64,000 bases of DNA from Aurantibrevibacter litoralis (GTDB lineage: Bacteria; Bacteroidota; Bacteroidia; Flavobacteriales; Flavobacteriaceae). Below, piece after piece: positions 44,442-54,027 of the stretch. The first letter of the stretch is position 1, and each line of letters starts with the position of its first letter. The notes under the pieces were generated by a model. That model saw nothing but the letters and a program-made list of their open reading frames with translations, did not search any database and was not told the origin of the DNA. A program made the position numbers and the translations under genes. The stretch is taken from NCBI RefSeq assembly GCF_034651555.1, contig NZ_JAYEEQ010000001.1:1-64000 (forward strand), given 5' to 3'.

Positions 44442-45113
44442 CTACTTTTTGCCGGCTACTACAATTACTATTTCTCCTTTGGGCGGTTTCTCTGTAAAAT
44501 GTGCGACTAATGCGGCTAGGGTTCCCCTACGCGTTTCTTCGTACATTTTGCTGAGTTCGCGAGAAATGGAAGCAGGTCGGTCTGCACCAAAATAGCTCGT
44601 AAATTGCGTTAGGGTTTTAAGAAGTTTATGCGGTGATTCATAAAAAATTAGGGTTCGTGTTTCTTCGGCTAATTTTTCTAGCCTGGTTTTTCTTCCCTTT
44701 TTAACGGGTAAAAATCCTTCGAACACAAACTTGTCGCACGGAAATCCACTATTCACTAGGGCGGGTACAAATGCTGTGGCTCCCGGAAGACAATCCACGT
44801 GGATGTTATTTTCTATACAACTGCGACAAATTAAAAATCCGGGATCTGAAATGGCAGGGGTTCCGGCGTCGGAAATAAGAGCCACATCTGCGCCACTCCG
44901 AAGTTTTTTAATAATGCTGTCTACACTGCGGTGCTCGTTGTGCATATGGTGGCTTTGCATGGGTGTTGTAATGCCGTAATGATGCAGTAATTTACCGCTT
45001 GTACGGGTGTCTTCGGCCAAAATAAGCTGCACTTCTTTGAGTACTTTAAGCGCCCTTAGTGTAATATCTTCCAAATTCCCAATGGGCGTTGGAACAACAA
45101 ATAATTTTCCCAT
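44442..45113 (-). CDS. rsmI: 16S rRNA (cytidine1402-2'-O)-methyltransferase
   Basis: The 223 residues begin with the diagnostic KLFVVPTPIGNLEDITLRAL and contain AEDTRTSGKLLHHYGI and ISDAGTPAISDPG, the tetrapyrrole-methylase-fold motifs of RsmI. It methylates the ribose of C1402 in 16S rRNA. The protein is shorter than in E. coli (286), lacking the C-terminal extension, as is usual in Bacteroidetes. Confidence 0.95.
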   Translation of the reverse strand: MGKLFVVPTPIGNLEDITLRALKVLKEVQLILAEDTRTSGKLLHHYGITTPMQSHHMHNEHRSVDSIIKKLRSGADVALISDAGTPAISDPGFLICRSCIENNIHVDCLPGATAFVPALVNSGFPCDKFVFEGFLPVKKGRKTRLEKLAEETRTLIFYESPHKLLKTLTQFTSYFGADRPASISRELSKMYEETRRGTLAALVAHFTEKPPKGEIVIVVAGKK

Positions 45114-45194
45114 GCTGTAAGCTAAGGTTTAAAAATAAGAAGTCGAAAATTGAAAAAAGAACGTTCTTCTTAAAATTTAAATACCCATTAGGTT

Positions 45195-45878
45195 TTATGA
45201 AAAGCGCCTTTCTATAAGTGCCATAAAGCGACTTTCGTATTCTTCTTTTCCTGCCCATTGATTGTAGTCGGGCTTAATCATATTTTCAACAAAGGCTACG
45301 GAGCGCTCCTGCGAGTCAATGGTGTTTAACTGCGATATAACGCGATTAAGATCCTCCGTACTGCCGTTGAATAAGTGTTTTACGAAAGCGATACGATCAT
45401 TAAGATCTATTTTTATTTCTTTCCCGGGTTTTTCTACGGACCATTTAGAATACGAATCTGAAGTTTTAGCCCCGTTGTTGTCTGACACTACACTTTCTTT
45501 TTTGGTAAATTCGGGTTTTGCTTTAAATTCTGCAAAAATTTCATCTACCGGAATACTACCACTGTGCATTTCCTTAACCATATCTCTTATGGTCTCCATA
45601 CCTGGAGTAATAATATCTTCCTCGTGCGGATTAGTTTCCGGCACAAGTTTGTTTTCATTGATTACTGCAGTAGCCATTTTTTCAAATTTGCTCGCAATCG
45701 CATTTTTGCTCACATCAACTTCCAAGTCATTGAGTTTTTCCTCAATATATTTTAAGACCGCTAACTTTTCATACAAGGCTTTTGCAGCATCGTAGAGTTC
45801 GCTAATTTCGTTCATGTTTCTGGAGGTAATGATATCAGTAGACATCCGTACCAATTCCTCTTTTAATTTTCTTTTCAT
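45195..45878 (-). CDS. Conserved hypothetical flavobacterial protein
   Basis: The 227 residues are predominantly helical and acidic. The N-terminal 80 residues (MNEISELYDAAKALYEKLAVL) may form a coiled coil, a Pro/Ser-rich linker follows, and the C-terminal 70 residues (IDLNDRIAFVKHLFNGSTEDLNRVISQLNTID, then NQWAGKEEYESRFMALIERRF) form a compact domain. I recognise the pattern as a conserved protein in this group but know no function. ATGs at residues 12 and 22 are alternative starts. It precedes rsmI by 81 bases on the same strand. Confidence 0.7.
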   Translation of the reverse strand: MKRKLKEELVRMSTDIITSRNMNEISELYDAAKALYEKLAVLKYIEEKLNDLEVDVSKNAIASKFEKMATAVINENKLVPETNPHEEDIITPGMETIRDMVKEMHSGSIPVDEIFAEFKAKPEFTKKESVVSDNNGAKTSDSYSKWSVEKPGKEIKIDLNDRIAFVKHLFNGSTEDLNRVISQLNTIDSQERSVAFVENMIKPDYNQWAGKEEYESRFMALIERRFS

Positions 45879-46080
45879 GTGTTTATATCTTTTTTATTAC
45901 ATCGGTCACATGTAACTCGTCAATAATCATTCTTTTGTGTGTTATACTTTTTAGCATGACTTGTTTCATCAATTCTACCTTTTTATTTAACCTTTATACA
46001 AAAGGTGTACTATCTTTATTAATTTTATCCCTGTATTAATCAACAACGAAAAACAACTAACTTTCGTCTAAAATTACAAA

Positions 46081-46722
46081 ATGTTTCTCGAAAATACGGT
46101 GAATCACAAAGAACAATTCGGATGGATCGAGGTCATCTGCGGATCCATGTTCTCTGGAAAGACCGAAGAGCTTATTCGCAGGTTGCGCCGCGCCCAATTT
46201 GCCAAACAAAAAGTAGAAATTTTTAAGCCCATCGTAGATACCCGGTATGATGATGATTTGGTGGTATCGCACGATGCCAATGAAATACGATCTACCCCGG
46301 TGCCCGCTGCTGCTAATATTCGTTTGCTGGCTGATGGTTGCGATGTGGTTGGCATTGATGAAGCTCAGTTTTTTGATGACGAAATTATTACAGTTTGTAA
46401 TGATTTGGCCAACCGTGGCGTTCGTGTGGTGGTAGCCGGCCTTGATATGGATTTTAAAGGAAATCCGTTTGGTCCTATGCCGGCCTTAATGGCTACAGCA
46501 GAATACGTAACCAAGGTACATGCCATTTGCACACGTACCGGAAATTTAGCCCATTACAGTTTTAGAAAATCGAGCAATGAAAAATTAGTACTGCTCGGCG
46601 AAACCGAGGCCTATGAGCCCTTAAGCAGAGCGGCTTACTATAAAGCCATGTTACGCGAAAAAATAAATCAATTTCCTGTGGTGTCAGAAGAAGTGCTCCC
46701 CCAAAAGAAAGCGAATGGCTAA
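46081..46722 (+). CDS. tdk: Thymidine kinase (type II)
   Basis: The 213 residues have the P-loop GSMFSGKT (21-28), the base-binding loop IDEAQFFDD and the lasso region. The zinc ligands that E. coli-type enzymes have in two CxxC pairs are reduced to one Cys (HAICTRTGNLAHYS), as is common in Bacteroidetes. It phosphorylates thymidine to dTMP in salvage. Its end overlaps the alanine racemase gene by 8 bases. Confidence 0.95.
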   Translation: MFLENTVNHKEQFGWIEVICGSMFSGKTEELIRRLRRAQFAKQKVEIFKPIVDTRYDDDLVVSHDANEIRSTPVPAAANIRLLADGCDVVGIDEAQFFDDEIITVCNDLANRGVRVVVAGLDMDFKGNPFGPMPALMATAEYVTKVHAICTRTGNLAHYSFRKSSNEKLVLLGETEAYEPLSRAAYYKAMLREKINQFPVVSEEVLPQKKANG

Positions 46723-47824
46723 AACTTCAGAAACTACCTTGGAAATACACCTAGGAGCATTGGCGCATAATTATCATTATTTAAGAGGTAAATTAGATTC
46801 TAAAACCAAGTTCTTAGGCGTGGTCAAGGCTTTTGCATACGGCAGTGATGCCGCTAAGATTGCCCTTAAACTCACTCAATTAGGTGTAGATTACCTTGCA
46901 GTGGCCTATGCCGATGAAGGTGTGGCATTGCGCAAGGCGGGCATAGAAACGCCTATTTTGGTGCTACACCCGCTGCCTACAAATTTTCAACTGCTTATAG
47001 ACTACCGGTTAGAACCCAGCATCTATTCCTTAAAAATGTTATCCGCTTTTAAACAGCTAGCAATTTCGAATACCCTGAAGCAATACCCTGTGCATCTAAA
47101 ATGGAATACGGGACTTAATCGGCTTGGTTTTGAGGCGAATCAAATAGATGAGGTACTGCGCTGTATAAAAGATGTGGCCGAAGTAAAAATTGCTTCGGTT
47201 TTATCGCATTTGGCTGCATCCGAAGATCTAAACGAAAGGGAGTTTACAGCAAGGCAATTACGAATATTTAAAGAAATAGCAACTAAAGTAGATCGGTTTC
47301 TGGGATACCATCCCCTTTGGCATGTACTGAATACCTCCGGCATTATAAACTATCCCGAGGCACAATTTGACATGGTTAGGAGCGGTATTGGATTATACGG
47401 ATTTGGCAATGAAAAACCAATAGATGAACAATTGCAGCCCGTAGCTACCTTAAAAACAGTAATTTCCCAAATACATCATATAAAGGCTCATGAGACCGTA
47501 GGGTACAATCGGGCTTTTAGAACCGATACGCCTAGAAAAACCGCAACGTTACCTCTAGGCCATGCCGACGGAATTGGCCGAATTTACGGCAAGGGTAACG
47601 CTTACGTGGCCATACATGGGCAACCAGCCCCCATTATTGGCAATGTATGCATGGATATGATTATGGTAGATGTCACCGACATCGATTGTAACGAAGGAGA
47701 CGAAGTGATTGTGTTTGGAACATACCCCACCGCCGAACAATTTGCTGCCGGGGGTAATACCATTGCCTATGAGTTGCTTACAGGCATTTCACAACGGGTA
47801 AAAAGAATTTTTATAGACAACTGA
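46715..47824 (+). CDS. alr: Alanine racemase
   Basis: The 369 residues have the PLP-binding Lys38 in LGVVKAFAYGSDAAK (a variant of VKANAYGHG), the N-terminal TIM barrel with HLKWNTGLNRLGF, RSGIGLYGFGN and the C-terminal domain with TVGYNRAF (catalytic Tyr) and GNVCMDMIMVDVTD. It makes D-alanine for peptidoglycan. The gene ends in TGA, showing TGA is a normal stop in this genome. It is coupled to tdk by an 8-base overlap. Confidence 0.95.
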   Translation: MAKTSETTLEIHLGALAHNYHYLRGKLDSKTKFLGVVKAFAYGSDAAKIALKLTQLGVDYLAVAYADEGVALRKAGIETPILVLHPLPTNFQLLIDYRLEPSIYSLKMLSAFKQLAISNTLKQYPVHLKWNTGLNRLGFEANQIDEVLRCIKDVAEVKIASVLSHLAASEDLNEREFTARQLRIFKEIATKVDRFLGYHPLWHVLNTSGIINYPEAQFDMVRSGIGLYGFGNEKPIDEQLQPVATLKTVISQIHHIKAHETVGYNRAFRTDTPRKTATLPLGHADGIGRIYGKGNAYVAIHGQPAPIIGNVCMDMIMVDVTDIDCNEGDEVIVFGTYPTAEQFAAGGNTIAYELLTGISQRVKRIFIDN

Positions 47825-47903
47825 GGATAGCATAATTCAACCTAAAATAAATGTATTTTTTTATTACATTGCACTTCCAATTAATCTATTAAAACACAAA
47901 ATC

Positions 47904-48308
47904 ATGCTCAAAGAATTTAAGAATTTTATTATGACTGGCAATGTCATTGAATTTGCCGTCGCGGTTATCATGGCCGGTGCCGTAGGTGCCGTAGTCAATG
48001 GATTTGTATCAGACATTATGATGCCTATTGTAGGTACACTTACAGGTGGCACTGATTTTTCTAACCTTAAATTTGTACTCACAGCCGCCTCCGGCGTAGA
48101 GGGCGAAGCGGGTTTCATTGCAGAGAATGCCATTCGCTGGGGAGCATGGGTTAATACCATTGTAAACCTTATTATTGTGGGGTTTGTAATGTTTGTTATT
48201 ATCAAGGCATATAATAAAACCAAGCCGGCTCCGGAACCAGCGGCTCCAGCCGGACCCTCTCAGGAAGACTTATTGGCCGAAATTCGGGATCTCCTTAAAA
48301 AGAAATAA
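47904..48308 (+). CDS. mscL: Large-conductance mechanosensitive channel
   Basis: The 134 residues begin LKEFKNFIMTGNVIEFAVAVIMAGAVGAVVNGFVSDIMMPIVG, the MscL first helix, then the periplasmic loop and the second membrane segment IVNLIIVGFVMFVIIKAYN, and end in the cytoplasmic helix with EDLLAEIRDLLKKK. It opens under membrane tension during osmotic downshock. It is a single gene followed by a terminator. Confidence 0.96.
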   Translation: MLKEFKNFIMTGNVIEFAVAVIMAGAVGAVVNGFVSDIMMPIVGTLTGGTDFSNLKFVLTAASGVEGEAGFIAENAIRWGAWVNTIVNLIIVGFVMFVIIKAYNKTKPAPEPAAPAGPSQEDLLAEIRDLLKKK

Positions 48309-48371
48309 CACCTCGGTTATAGGTCAGGGTCAAGAGCATTTAATTACCTTTCTGGCAGACAAATATTTTGG

Positions 48372-48402
48372 AAACGGCATAGTACTTTCTATGCCGTTTT
48401 TT
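48372..48402 (+). terminator. Rho-independent terminator of mscL
   Basis: AAACGGCATAG (48372-48382) pairs with CTATGCCGTTT (48389-48399), and the T-run continues to 48402. Confidence 0.85.
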
Positions 48403-48594
48403 GTAGAAATTATTTTACGCAATACACGAGATGTAAATTCTTCCACGCTTTCCTGATCTTATGATGTACGGACGGATACGCAGGCCTGGAAAGGTAATGT
48501 AAGGCGTTCTTTTAAGATCTCGTGGGACCTTAAACAGTTTAAAATGTTACAAAAATAACATTTTGTTATATTTTAATTATTCTTTAGATTGCTA
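48403..48594. other. Intergenic, no supported gene
   Basis: This AT-rich spacer between mscL and the asd promoter has no open frame of note and no recognised RNA. Confidence 0.5.
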
Positions 48595-48830
48595 TTTGCA
48601 GACTTGTGCGTTTGCGCTACCTTTGCCGTCATTTTAAAAAGGTTTGGGTAGCGGTCTTGCAATAAGGATATATCCAAAATAGTATAAAAGGAATGATACG
48701 ATCTGTGTGTTGGTCTTTCGTAGTTTAGGCCTTACGCCATGGTGGTAGTACCGATGCTAGAGGAACGGGAAATATGCTATGGACACAGTTACGGTATTTG
48801 TTACATCGAATAAAAGTTAAAGTATAACAT
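48595..48830 (+). promoter_or_regulatory. asd promoter and leader
   Basis: TTTG (48595-48598), 19 bases, TACCTTTG (48618-48625) match the Bacteroidetes promoter consensus exactly. The transcript would carry a leader of about 200 bases before asd. No lysine riboswitch or other known element is recognised in it. Confidence 0.65.
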
Positions 48831-49820
48831 ATGAAAGTAGCAGTAGTAGGAGCCACAGGAATGGTTGGTGAGGTCATGTTAAAGGTATTGGCCGAACGGA
48901 ATTTTCCCATAACAGAATTGATTTTGGTAGCTTCGGAACGTTCTGTAGGAAAAAAAGTGATGTTTAATGGCGTAGCACATACCGTAATTGGACTGGAAAG
49001 TGCAGTTAATGCCAAACCGGATCTTGCTATCTTTTCAGCAGGGGGCGATACCTCATTGGAATGGGCACCTAAATTTGCAGCAGTGGGCACCACGGTAGTA
49101 GACAACTCTTCAGCATGGCGCATGGATCCTACCAAAAAATTAATCGTTCCCGAAATAAATGCCTCAGAACTTACTGCTGCCGATAAGATCATTGCCAACC
49201 CTAATTGTTCTACCATACAATTGGTTATGGTGTTGTATCCCTTGCACTTAAAATACAAAATGAAAAGGGTAGTGGTTTCTACCTATCAATCCGTATCCGG
49301 GACCGGGCTCAAGGCGGTAAAGCAACTTGAAAATGAAATGGCCGGCGTAAGCGGAGAAATGGCGTATCCGTACCCCATCAACAGAAATGCCTTACCGCAT
49401 TGCGATGTGTTTTTAGAGAACGGCTACACTAAAGAAGAAATGAAACTGGCTAGAGAACCTCAAAAAATACTAAACGACAGAAGCTTTTCTATTACCGCTA
49501 CAGCAGTGAGGATACCCACTTCGGGAGGGCATTCAGAATCCGTAAACGTGGCTTTTGAAAATGATTTTGAACTGTCTGAGGTGCGTAAAATTTTAAGTGA
49601 AACACCGGGTGTAATTGTTCAGGACAATACAGATACCAATACCTATCCTATGCCCATTTATGCGCACGACAAGGATGATGTGTTTGTGGGTCGTATCCGA
49701 AGAGACGAGACTCAAAGACACACCTTAAACTTATGGATTGTGGCAGACAACCTGAGAAAGGGGGCCGCAACAAACGCCGTCCAAATTGCAGAATATTTGG
49801 TGGCAAAAAATTTAGTTTAG
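48831..49820 (+). CDS. asd: Aspartate-semialdehyde dehydrogenase
   Basis: The 329 residues start KVAVVGATGMVGEVMLKVL (NADP-binding loop GATGMVG), with the catalytic Cys in NPNCSTIQ near residue 125 and the substrate His region IPTSGGHSESVNVAF. It makes aspartate semialdehyde for lysine, diaminopimelate, methionine and threonine. The length and motifs are standard. Confidence 0.96.
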   Translation: MKVAVVGATGMVGEVMLKVLAERNFPITELILVASERSVGKKVMFNGVAHTVIGLESAVNAKPDLAIFSAGGDTSLEWAPKFAAVGTTVVDNSSAWRMDPTKKLIVPEINASELTAADKIIANPNCSTIQLVMVLYPLHLKYKMKRVVVSTYQSVSGTGLKAVKQLENEMAGVSGEMAYPYPINRNALPHCDVFLENGYTKEEMKLAREPQKILNDRSFSITATAVRIPTSGGHSESVNVAFENDFELSEVRKILSETPGVIVQDNTDTNTYPMPIYAHDKDDVFVGRIRRDETQRHTLNLWIVADNLRKGAATNAVQIAEYLVAKNLV

Positions 49821-49936
49821 GCGCAGTATCCCTTGCAACCGTTTTGGTAAAGCGAAGAAATACCATCGCCACATTGGAGATGGTTTTTTTATGCGGATGA
49901 TCAATTTGGTTTGTTTATTTCGATTTCATGTCGCTT

Positions 49937-50131
49937 CAATCTAAAGATTCCCCGACCCTTGGGTGGGGGTTTCCTATTTACCTCTCCTTTGGAGAGGTCG
50001 GAACTGCCTTTTTGCAGTTCCGGGTGAGGTAAAATACAAAATTTCGGATTTTGGCCCAAAGGCCAAAATGAAACTGGCGAAATAACCCTATGGCTTGCCT
50101 CGGGGATAGTCAGTTTCAAGAAATTTTTTAT
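49937..50131. repeat. Dispersed repeat family I, copy 3 (full length)
   Basis: This copy is nearly identical to 7132-7326 over its whole length, starting CAATCTAAAGATTCCCC and ending GTCAGTTTCAAG. Palindromic blocks are conserved. A minus-strand frame (49901-50119) crosses it but is not conserved in the other copies. Confidence 0.75.
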
Positions 50132-50240
50132 TGTGCTTTAAAGACCTTAGGGTCATCTAGAGCAGGTAGTTTTAGCCCTAGTATAACACCGATTTTGTGT
50201 AAATACTTATGGATAAAACGCTTTGTGCATTTTGATTGTT

Positions 50241-50375
50241 TAGTGCTTGTTTGATACAAAATCTTCATTATTTGCCTCGATCCTGAAGGAAGTAATGAAG
50301 ATTTCTTGGATGTATCCTTCAGACTGCGGCAAAAATTGAAGAAATCAAGTCAAAATGAACATCGGGTTGATAAAG
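50241..50375. repeat. Dispersed repeat family II, copy 1
   Basis: The block TTTGCCTCGATCCTGAAGGA and its flanks (TTTGATAC..., AATCTTCAT..., AAGAAATCA...) recur at 63126-63262 with about 80 percent identity by eye. No protein or RNA family is recognised. Confidence 0.65.
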
Positions 50376-50537
50376 TGCATGAAGGAAGAGGAAAATAGGC
50401 GCCTCTATAGAAACAGAGGATATTGCAACACAACAAAGGATTTGGATACTTTTTTAAAAAATGTTGATTTTGTAAAGTGACAACCCCTCTTTATAGGAGA
50501 AAGTAGTACGTTTGCAACTTAAAAAAATATAGATAGG
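50376..50537. other. Intergenic before the PhnA-like gene
   Basis: No repeat or gene is seen. A weak promoter may lie close to the gene, but no box fits the consensus well. Confidence 0.4.
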
Positions 50538-51116
50538 ATGAAGGTACAAGAAGCGTTGATGGCCAGAAGCGGAGGAGCCTGCGAATTATGTAATTCAACA
50601 TTGAATTTAGGTGTTTTTGAAGTGGCTCACGCGCCAACATCCGGAGTAGATGGATCCATATTTGTATGCGAAACCTGTATGGGCCAAATTGAAAATCCTG
50701 AAACGGTAGATGTAAATCATTGGCGGTGTTTAAACGATAGCATGTGGAGCGAACATGATGCCGTTAAGGTGGCGGTATGGCGAATGTTGCATCGCTTAAA
50801 AACGGAAAGCTGGCCACAAGACCTATTAGATATGATGTATTTGGAAGACAGTGTGTTGCTATGGGCCAAAGCGAGTGGGGTGGGATTGACCGATAGCGAA
50901 CGCATAGTACATAGAGACGCCAATGGCGTGATCCTAGAAAACGGAGATTCCGTGGTGCTGATAAAGGATTTAAAAGTTAAAGGATCCAGTATGGTAGCCA
51001 AACAGGGAACGGCCGTGAGGAAGATTTCTTTGGATCGCGAAAATGCCGAGTATATTGAAGGTAGGGTAGATGGGCAACAAATAGTGATTATTACAAAATT
51101 TGTAAAGAAACTATAA
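50538..51116 (+). CDS. PhnA/YjdM-type zinc-ribbon protein
   Basis: The protein has 192 residues. The N-terminal zinc-ribbon-like part (GACELCNSTLNL, then FVCETCMGQIENP) is followed by the PhnA C-terminal domain with DANGVILENGDSVVLIKDLKVKGSS and KQGTAVRKI. The name comes from phosphonate genes, but in most genomes the protein is unlinked to phosphonate use and its role is unknown, as here. Confidence 0.88.
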   Translation: MKVQEALMARSGGACELCNSTLNLGVFEVAHAPTSGVDGSIFVCETCMGQIENPETVDVNHWRCLNDSMWSEHDAVKVAVWRMLHRLKTESWPQDLLDMMYLEDSVLLWAKASGVGLTDSERIVHRDANGVILENGDSVVLIKDLKVKGSSMVAKQGTAVRKISLDRENAEYIEGRVDGQQIVIITKFVKKL

Positions 51117-51292
51117 CGCACATTAAGAAAAAGGTTTATGCTTCAAACGTCTTGAATGATCTACCCGGTTTTTGCCTCACTTTTTTTGTTGGTACTATGG
51201 GTTTTATTATTTTTACCATTCAACATTCAACATTCAGCATTAATCATTTACCATTAATAAATCACCATCAACGATCAACCGTCAACCATCAA

Positions 51293-52684
51293 CTATTTCA
51301 AACTCATCGCTGTAAAATACTGATAAAAATAAGGGATGGTTTCAATGCCCTTAAGGTAATTCCAAATACCAAAATGCTCATTAGGAGAGTGGATGGCATC
51401 ACTATCTAGCCCAAACCCCATTAAAATAGTTTTACTGTCCAGTTCCTTTTCAAAAAGGGAAACGATAGGGATGCTTCCGCCACTGCGCTGCGGAATCGGT
51501 TTTTTTCCAAAAGTGGTTTCATAAGCTTTCGCCGCAGCTTTGTATCCGATGGTATCAATTGGAGTTACGTACGCCTGACCCCCATGGTGTGGGGTAACTT
51601 TTACTTTTACCCCCTTGGGAGCGATGCTTTCAAAATACGTTTTAAAAAGTTGGGTAATTTCTTCCCAATGCTGATGCGGCACCAGTCGCATCGAAATTTT
51701 AGCGTAGGCCTTACTTGGAATTACCGTTTTTGCACCTTCTCCGGTGTAGCCTCCCCAAATACCATTTACGTCTAAGGTGGGGCGAATGCTGTTGCGTTCG
51801 TTGGTGGTATAGCCTTTTTCGCCATATACCGCATCAATATGAACCGCATTTTGGTATTCTTGTAGGTCAAATGGGGCTTCGGCCATTTTAGAACGTTCTT
51901 CGGGGCTTAGCTCTGCTACCTTATCATAAAATCCCGGAATAGTTATATGGTTATTTTCGTCATGAAGGCTGGCAATCATTTTGGTAAGTACATTAATAGG
52001 ATTGGCTACGGCACCCCCATACAATCCGGAATGCAAATCGCGGTTTGGGCCTGTAACTTCTACCTCCACATAGCTTAACCCTCTTAGCCCGGTAGTAATA
52101 GACGGTACGTTTTTGGCGATCATTCCTGTGTCGGAAATCAGGATAATATCATTTGCCAGTTTCTGTTTATTTTCAATAACAAAGGCAGCGAGGCTTTTGC
52201 TGCCCACTTCTTCTTCGCCTTCAATCATAAATTTAACATTGCATGGCAATTGATGGGTACGCACCATGAATTCTAATGCCTTTACATGCATGTACATTTG
52301 CCCTTTATCATCACATGCGCCACGGGCATAAATAGCCCCTTCAGGGTGCAATGGCGTTTGTTGAATGATGGGTTCAAAGGGAGGCGAATTCCAAAGATGA
52401 ACCGGATCCGGGGGTTGTACATCATAATGCCCGTACACTAAAATAGTGGGTAGTTGGGAATCAATGAGTTTCTCACCATACACAATAGGGTATCCTTGGG
52501 TTTCGCATATTTCAACCAGATCGCAGCCACTATTTAGTAGCGATGCTTTAACAGCCTGTGCGGTATTAAGCACATCTTGCGTATACGCAGGATCGGCACT
52601 AACCGAAGGTATTTTCAGTAGGGTTACAAGTTCTTCAATGAATCGGTCTTTGTGTTCGTTTACGTAATCGATACTTTTTTGCAT
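51293..52684 (-). CDS. M20 family dipeptidase
   Basis: The 463 residues carry the dinuclear zinc ligands in YGHYDVQP, GACDDKGQ, EGEEEVGS and DSDAIHSPNEHFG, with the dimerisation domain in the middle (ATGLRGLSYVEVEVTGPNRD-like core, read as TTGLRGLSY...). No signal peptide is seen. It cleaves dipeptides such as Xaa-His types; the exact preference is unknown. It is a lone minus-strand gene before the tRNA-Leu. Confidence 0.92.
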   Translation of the reverse strand: MQKSIDYVNEHKDRFIEELVTLLKIPSVSADPAYTQDVLNTAQAVKASLLNSGCDLVEICETQGYPIVYGEKLIDSQLPTILVYGHYDVQPPDPVHLWNSPPFEPIIQQTPLHPEGAIYARGACDDKGQMYMHVKALEFMVRTHQLPCNVKFMIEGEEEVGSKSLAAFVIENKQKLANDIILISDTGMIAKNVPSITTGLRGLSYVEVEVTGPNRDLHSGLYGGAVANPINVLTKMIASLHDENNHITIPGFYDKVAELSPEERSKMAEAPFDLQEYQNAVHIDAVYGEKGYTTNERNSIRPTLDVNGIWGGYTGEGAKTVIPSKAYAKISMRLVPHQHWEEITQLFKTYFESIAPKGVKVKVTPHHGGQAYVTPIDTIGYKAAAKAYETTFGKKPIPQRSGGSIPIVSLFEKELDSKTILMGFGLDSDAIHSPNEHFGIWNYLKGIETIPYFYQYFTAMSLK

Positions 52685-52811
52685 AGAAACTAAATTGGTA
52701 GAGGACTTAAATTTACAAAATCAACTTTTTATTATTGAAGTATTCCGGAATTGAATTTTTGCGCTATATTTGCAACCCGAAATGTGCCGGAGTGGTGCCT
52801 TTGGGACTTTT

Positions 52812-52893
52812 GCAGGCGTGATGGAATTGGTAGACATGCTAGACTTAGGATCTAGTGCCGCAAGGTGTGAGAGTTCGAGTCTCTCCGCCTGTA
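52812..52893 (+). tRNA. tRNA-Leu (anticodon TAG)
   Basis: GCAGGCG (52812-52818) pairs with CGCCTGT (52886-52892), allowing one G-T pair, and the discriminator is A. The anticodon stem CTAGA/TCTAG encloses the loop CTTAGGA with anticodon TAG. A variable arm of the class II type and a T-arm GAGAG-TTCGAGT-CTCTC follow. There is no encoded CCA. Confidence 0.95.
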
Positions 52894-52898
52894 CGAGT

Positions 52899-52940
52899 AA
52901 AAACCGTAATTACTTATTAATTAAGTTTTTACGGTTTTTT
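52899..52940 (+). terminator. Rho-independent terminator of tRNA-Leu
   Basis: AAAAACCGTAA pairs with TTACGGTTTTT across a loop of TTACTTATTAATTAAG type, and the stem ends in a T-run. Confidence 0.8.
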
Positions 52941-53046
52941 GTTTTGTTTATTTGTACGATTAATGTTCGGTGGAGGTTTTATTAAATAAAAAGGGGGAAA
53001 GAAATGTCTTTATCTTTCCCCCTTGCAGTCAAACCTAAAAAATAAT

Positions 53047-53343
53047 CTAATAATCCATAATCCTGCGATAGTTAACCATTATACAGTACTGCTTAATTTC
53101 GTCATCTAAACGGATTTCTAATAAGCTTGTAACATTTGATATTTCTTTTTTTTCGTAAGTACTTAAAAATCCTTCCTTTTCAGCGGTGAAAAATGTCGTT
53201 TCCATTTCTTTGGCTAGCTTCAGGGCTTTCTTTTGCTTTTCGTTTTTGGTGTAATACGAGTTTGCCTCTATTATTTTATGTCTTTCGGCATCCGGCAAAT
53301 CAAAAGATAGCCCCTTTAGTTGACCATTACTGCCTAAATAAAT
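53047..53343 (-). CDS. Small hypothetical protein without an ATG start
   Basis: The frame is open back to 53343 and reads IYLGSNGQLKGLSFDLPDAE, then continues with helices ending EIKQYCIMVNYRRIMDY. There is no ATG: the candidates are ATT at 53341-53343, overlapping the upstream stop as TAATT, or TTG at 53296-53298. The protein-like composition and the TAATT overlap suggest coupling with the CPXCG gene. I recognise no family. Confidence 0.45.
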   Translation of the reverse strand: MYLGSNGQLKGLSFDLPDAERHKIIEANSYYTKNEKQKKALKLAKEMETTFFTAEKEGFLSTYEKKEISNVTSLLEIRLDDEIKQYCIMVNYRRIMDY

Positions 53344-53525
53344 TATTGCTCTATATTCCTAGCCTCAAAAGAAATCAATTCAATGTCTTCAAAACATAGG
53401 GACACCTCGATAGGGTTGCAACATGTTTCGCAATCTTCAATATAAGTTTGCTTGTGAATGGAAGGATCTAATAACATCGATATATTTTCCCAGCAGTAAG
53501 GGCATTGAAAAAAATATTCGTACAT
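53343..53525 (-). CDS. CPXCG motif-containing cysteine-rich protein
   Basis: The 60 residues have the paired motif QCPYCWENI (CPxC) and EDCETCCNPIEV (CxxCC), the signature of PF14255. Such small zinc-ribbon-like proteins are widespread; function unknown. It overlaps the following small frame by one base. Confidence 0.85.
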   Translation of the reverse strand: MYEYFFQCPYCWENISMLLDPSIHKQTYIEDCETCCNPIEVSLCFEDIELISFEARNIEQ

Positions 53526-54000
53526 AAGGAATCCGGTGTTTGCTTGTTTATTTAACAGCTTTAATAATATTGAAGTAAAAATGGAACAGCCCTTAGCAAA
53601 TTTAAGACTATTTTTTTACGGATACTTCGATGATTTTTTAGCATGCCAATCTGAAATGCTACCGCATAGTTGGATGAAACTAGTTACAATGAAAAAAGAA
53701 GCGTACTCCGTAGCCTTCCTAACCATACCAATTAATTTTAAATCTACGTATGCGCTGGCTCCTCAAACTTCGAACCTTTCCCTAGAAGTGATACGTTGAT
53801 GATAATTCTAGGATGTGAAACCTAAATCAAAAATATTTTTATGAATATCATCACACTGCATGCTACGACAAGACAAACTTCGAAGAACAAAAATCTAAAC
53901 GCAAAATACAATTTTCACCCCCAATCGCCTTACTATTCCGAAAGGTTACAAGGGTGTCCAGCTAATGTATCCCAAATCTTTGGTTATGATGTTTTTAAAA
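53526..54000. other. Intergenic, no supported gene
   Basis: Two forward frames (53536-53799 and 53841-54044) lack family features and context. A stem CCGCC...GGCGG at 54002-54021 may terminate the oxidoreductase gene that ends at 54028. Confidence 0.45.
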
Positions 54001-54027
54001 TCCGCCACAGCTATAGGGCGGGTTTGT

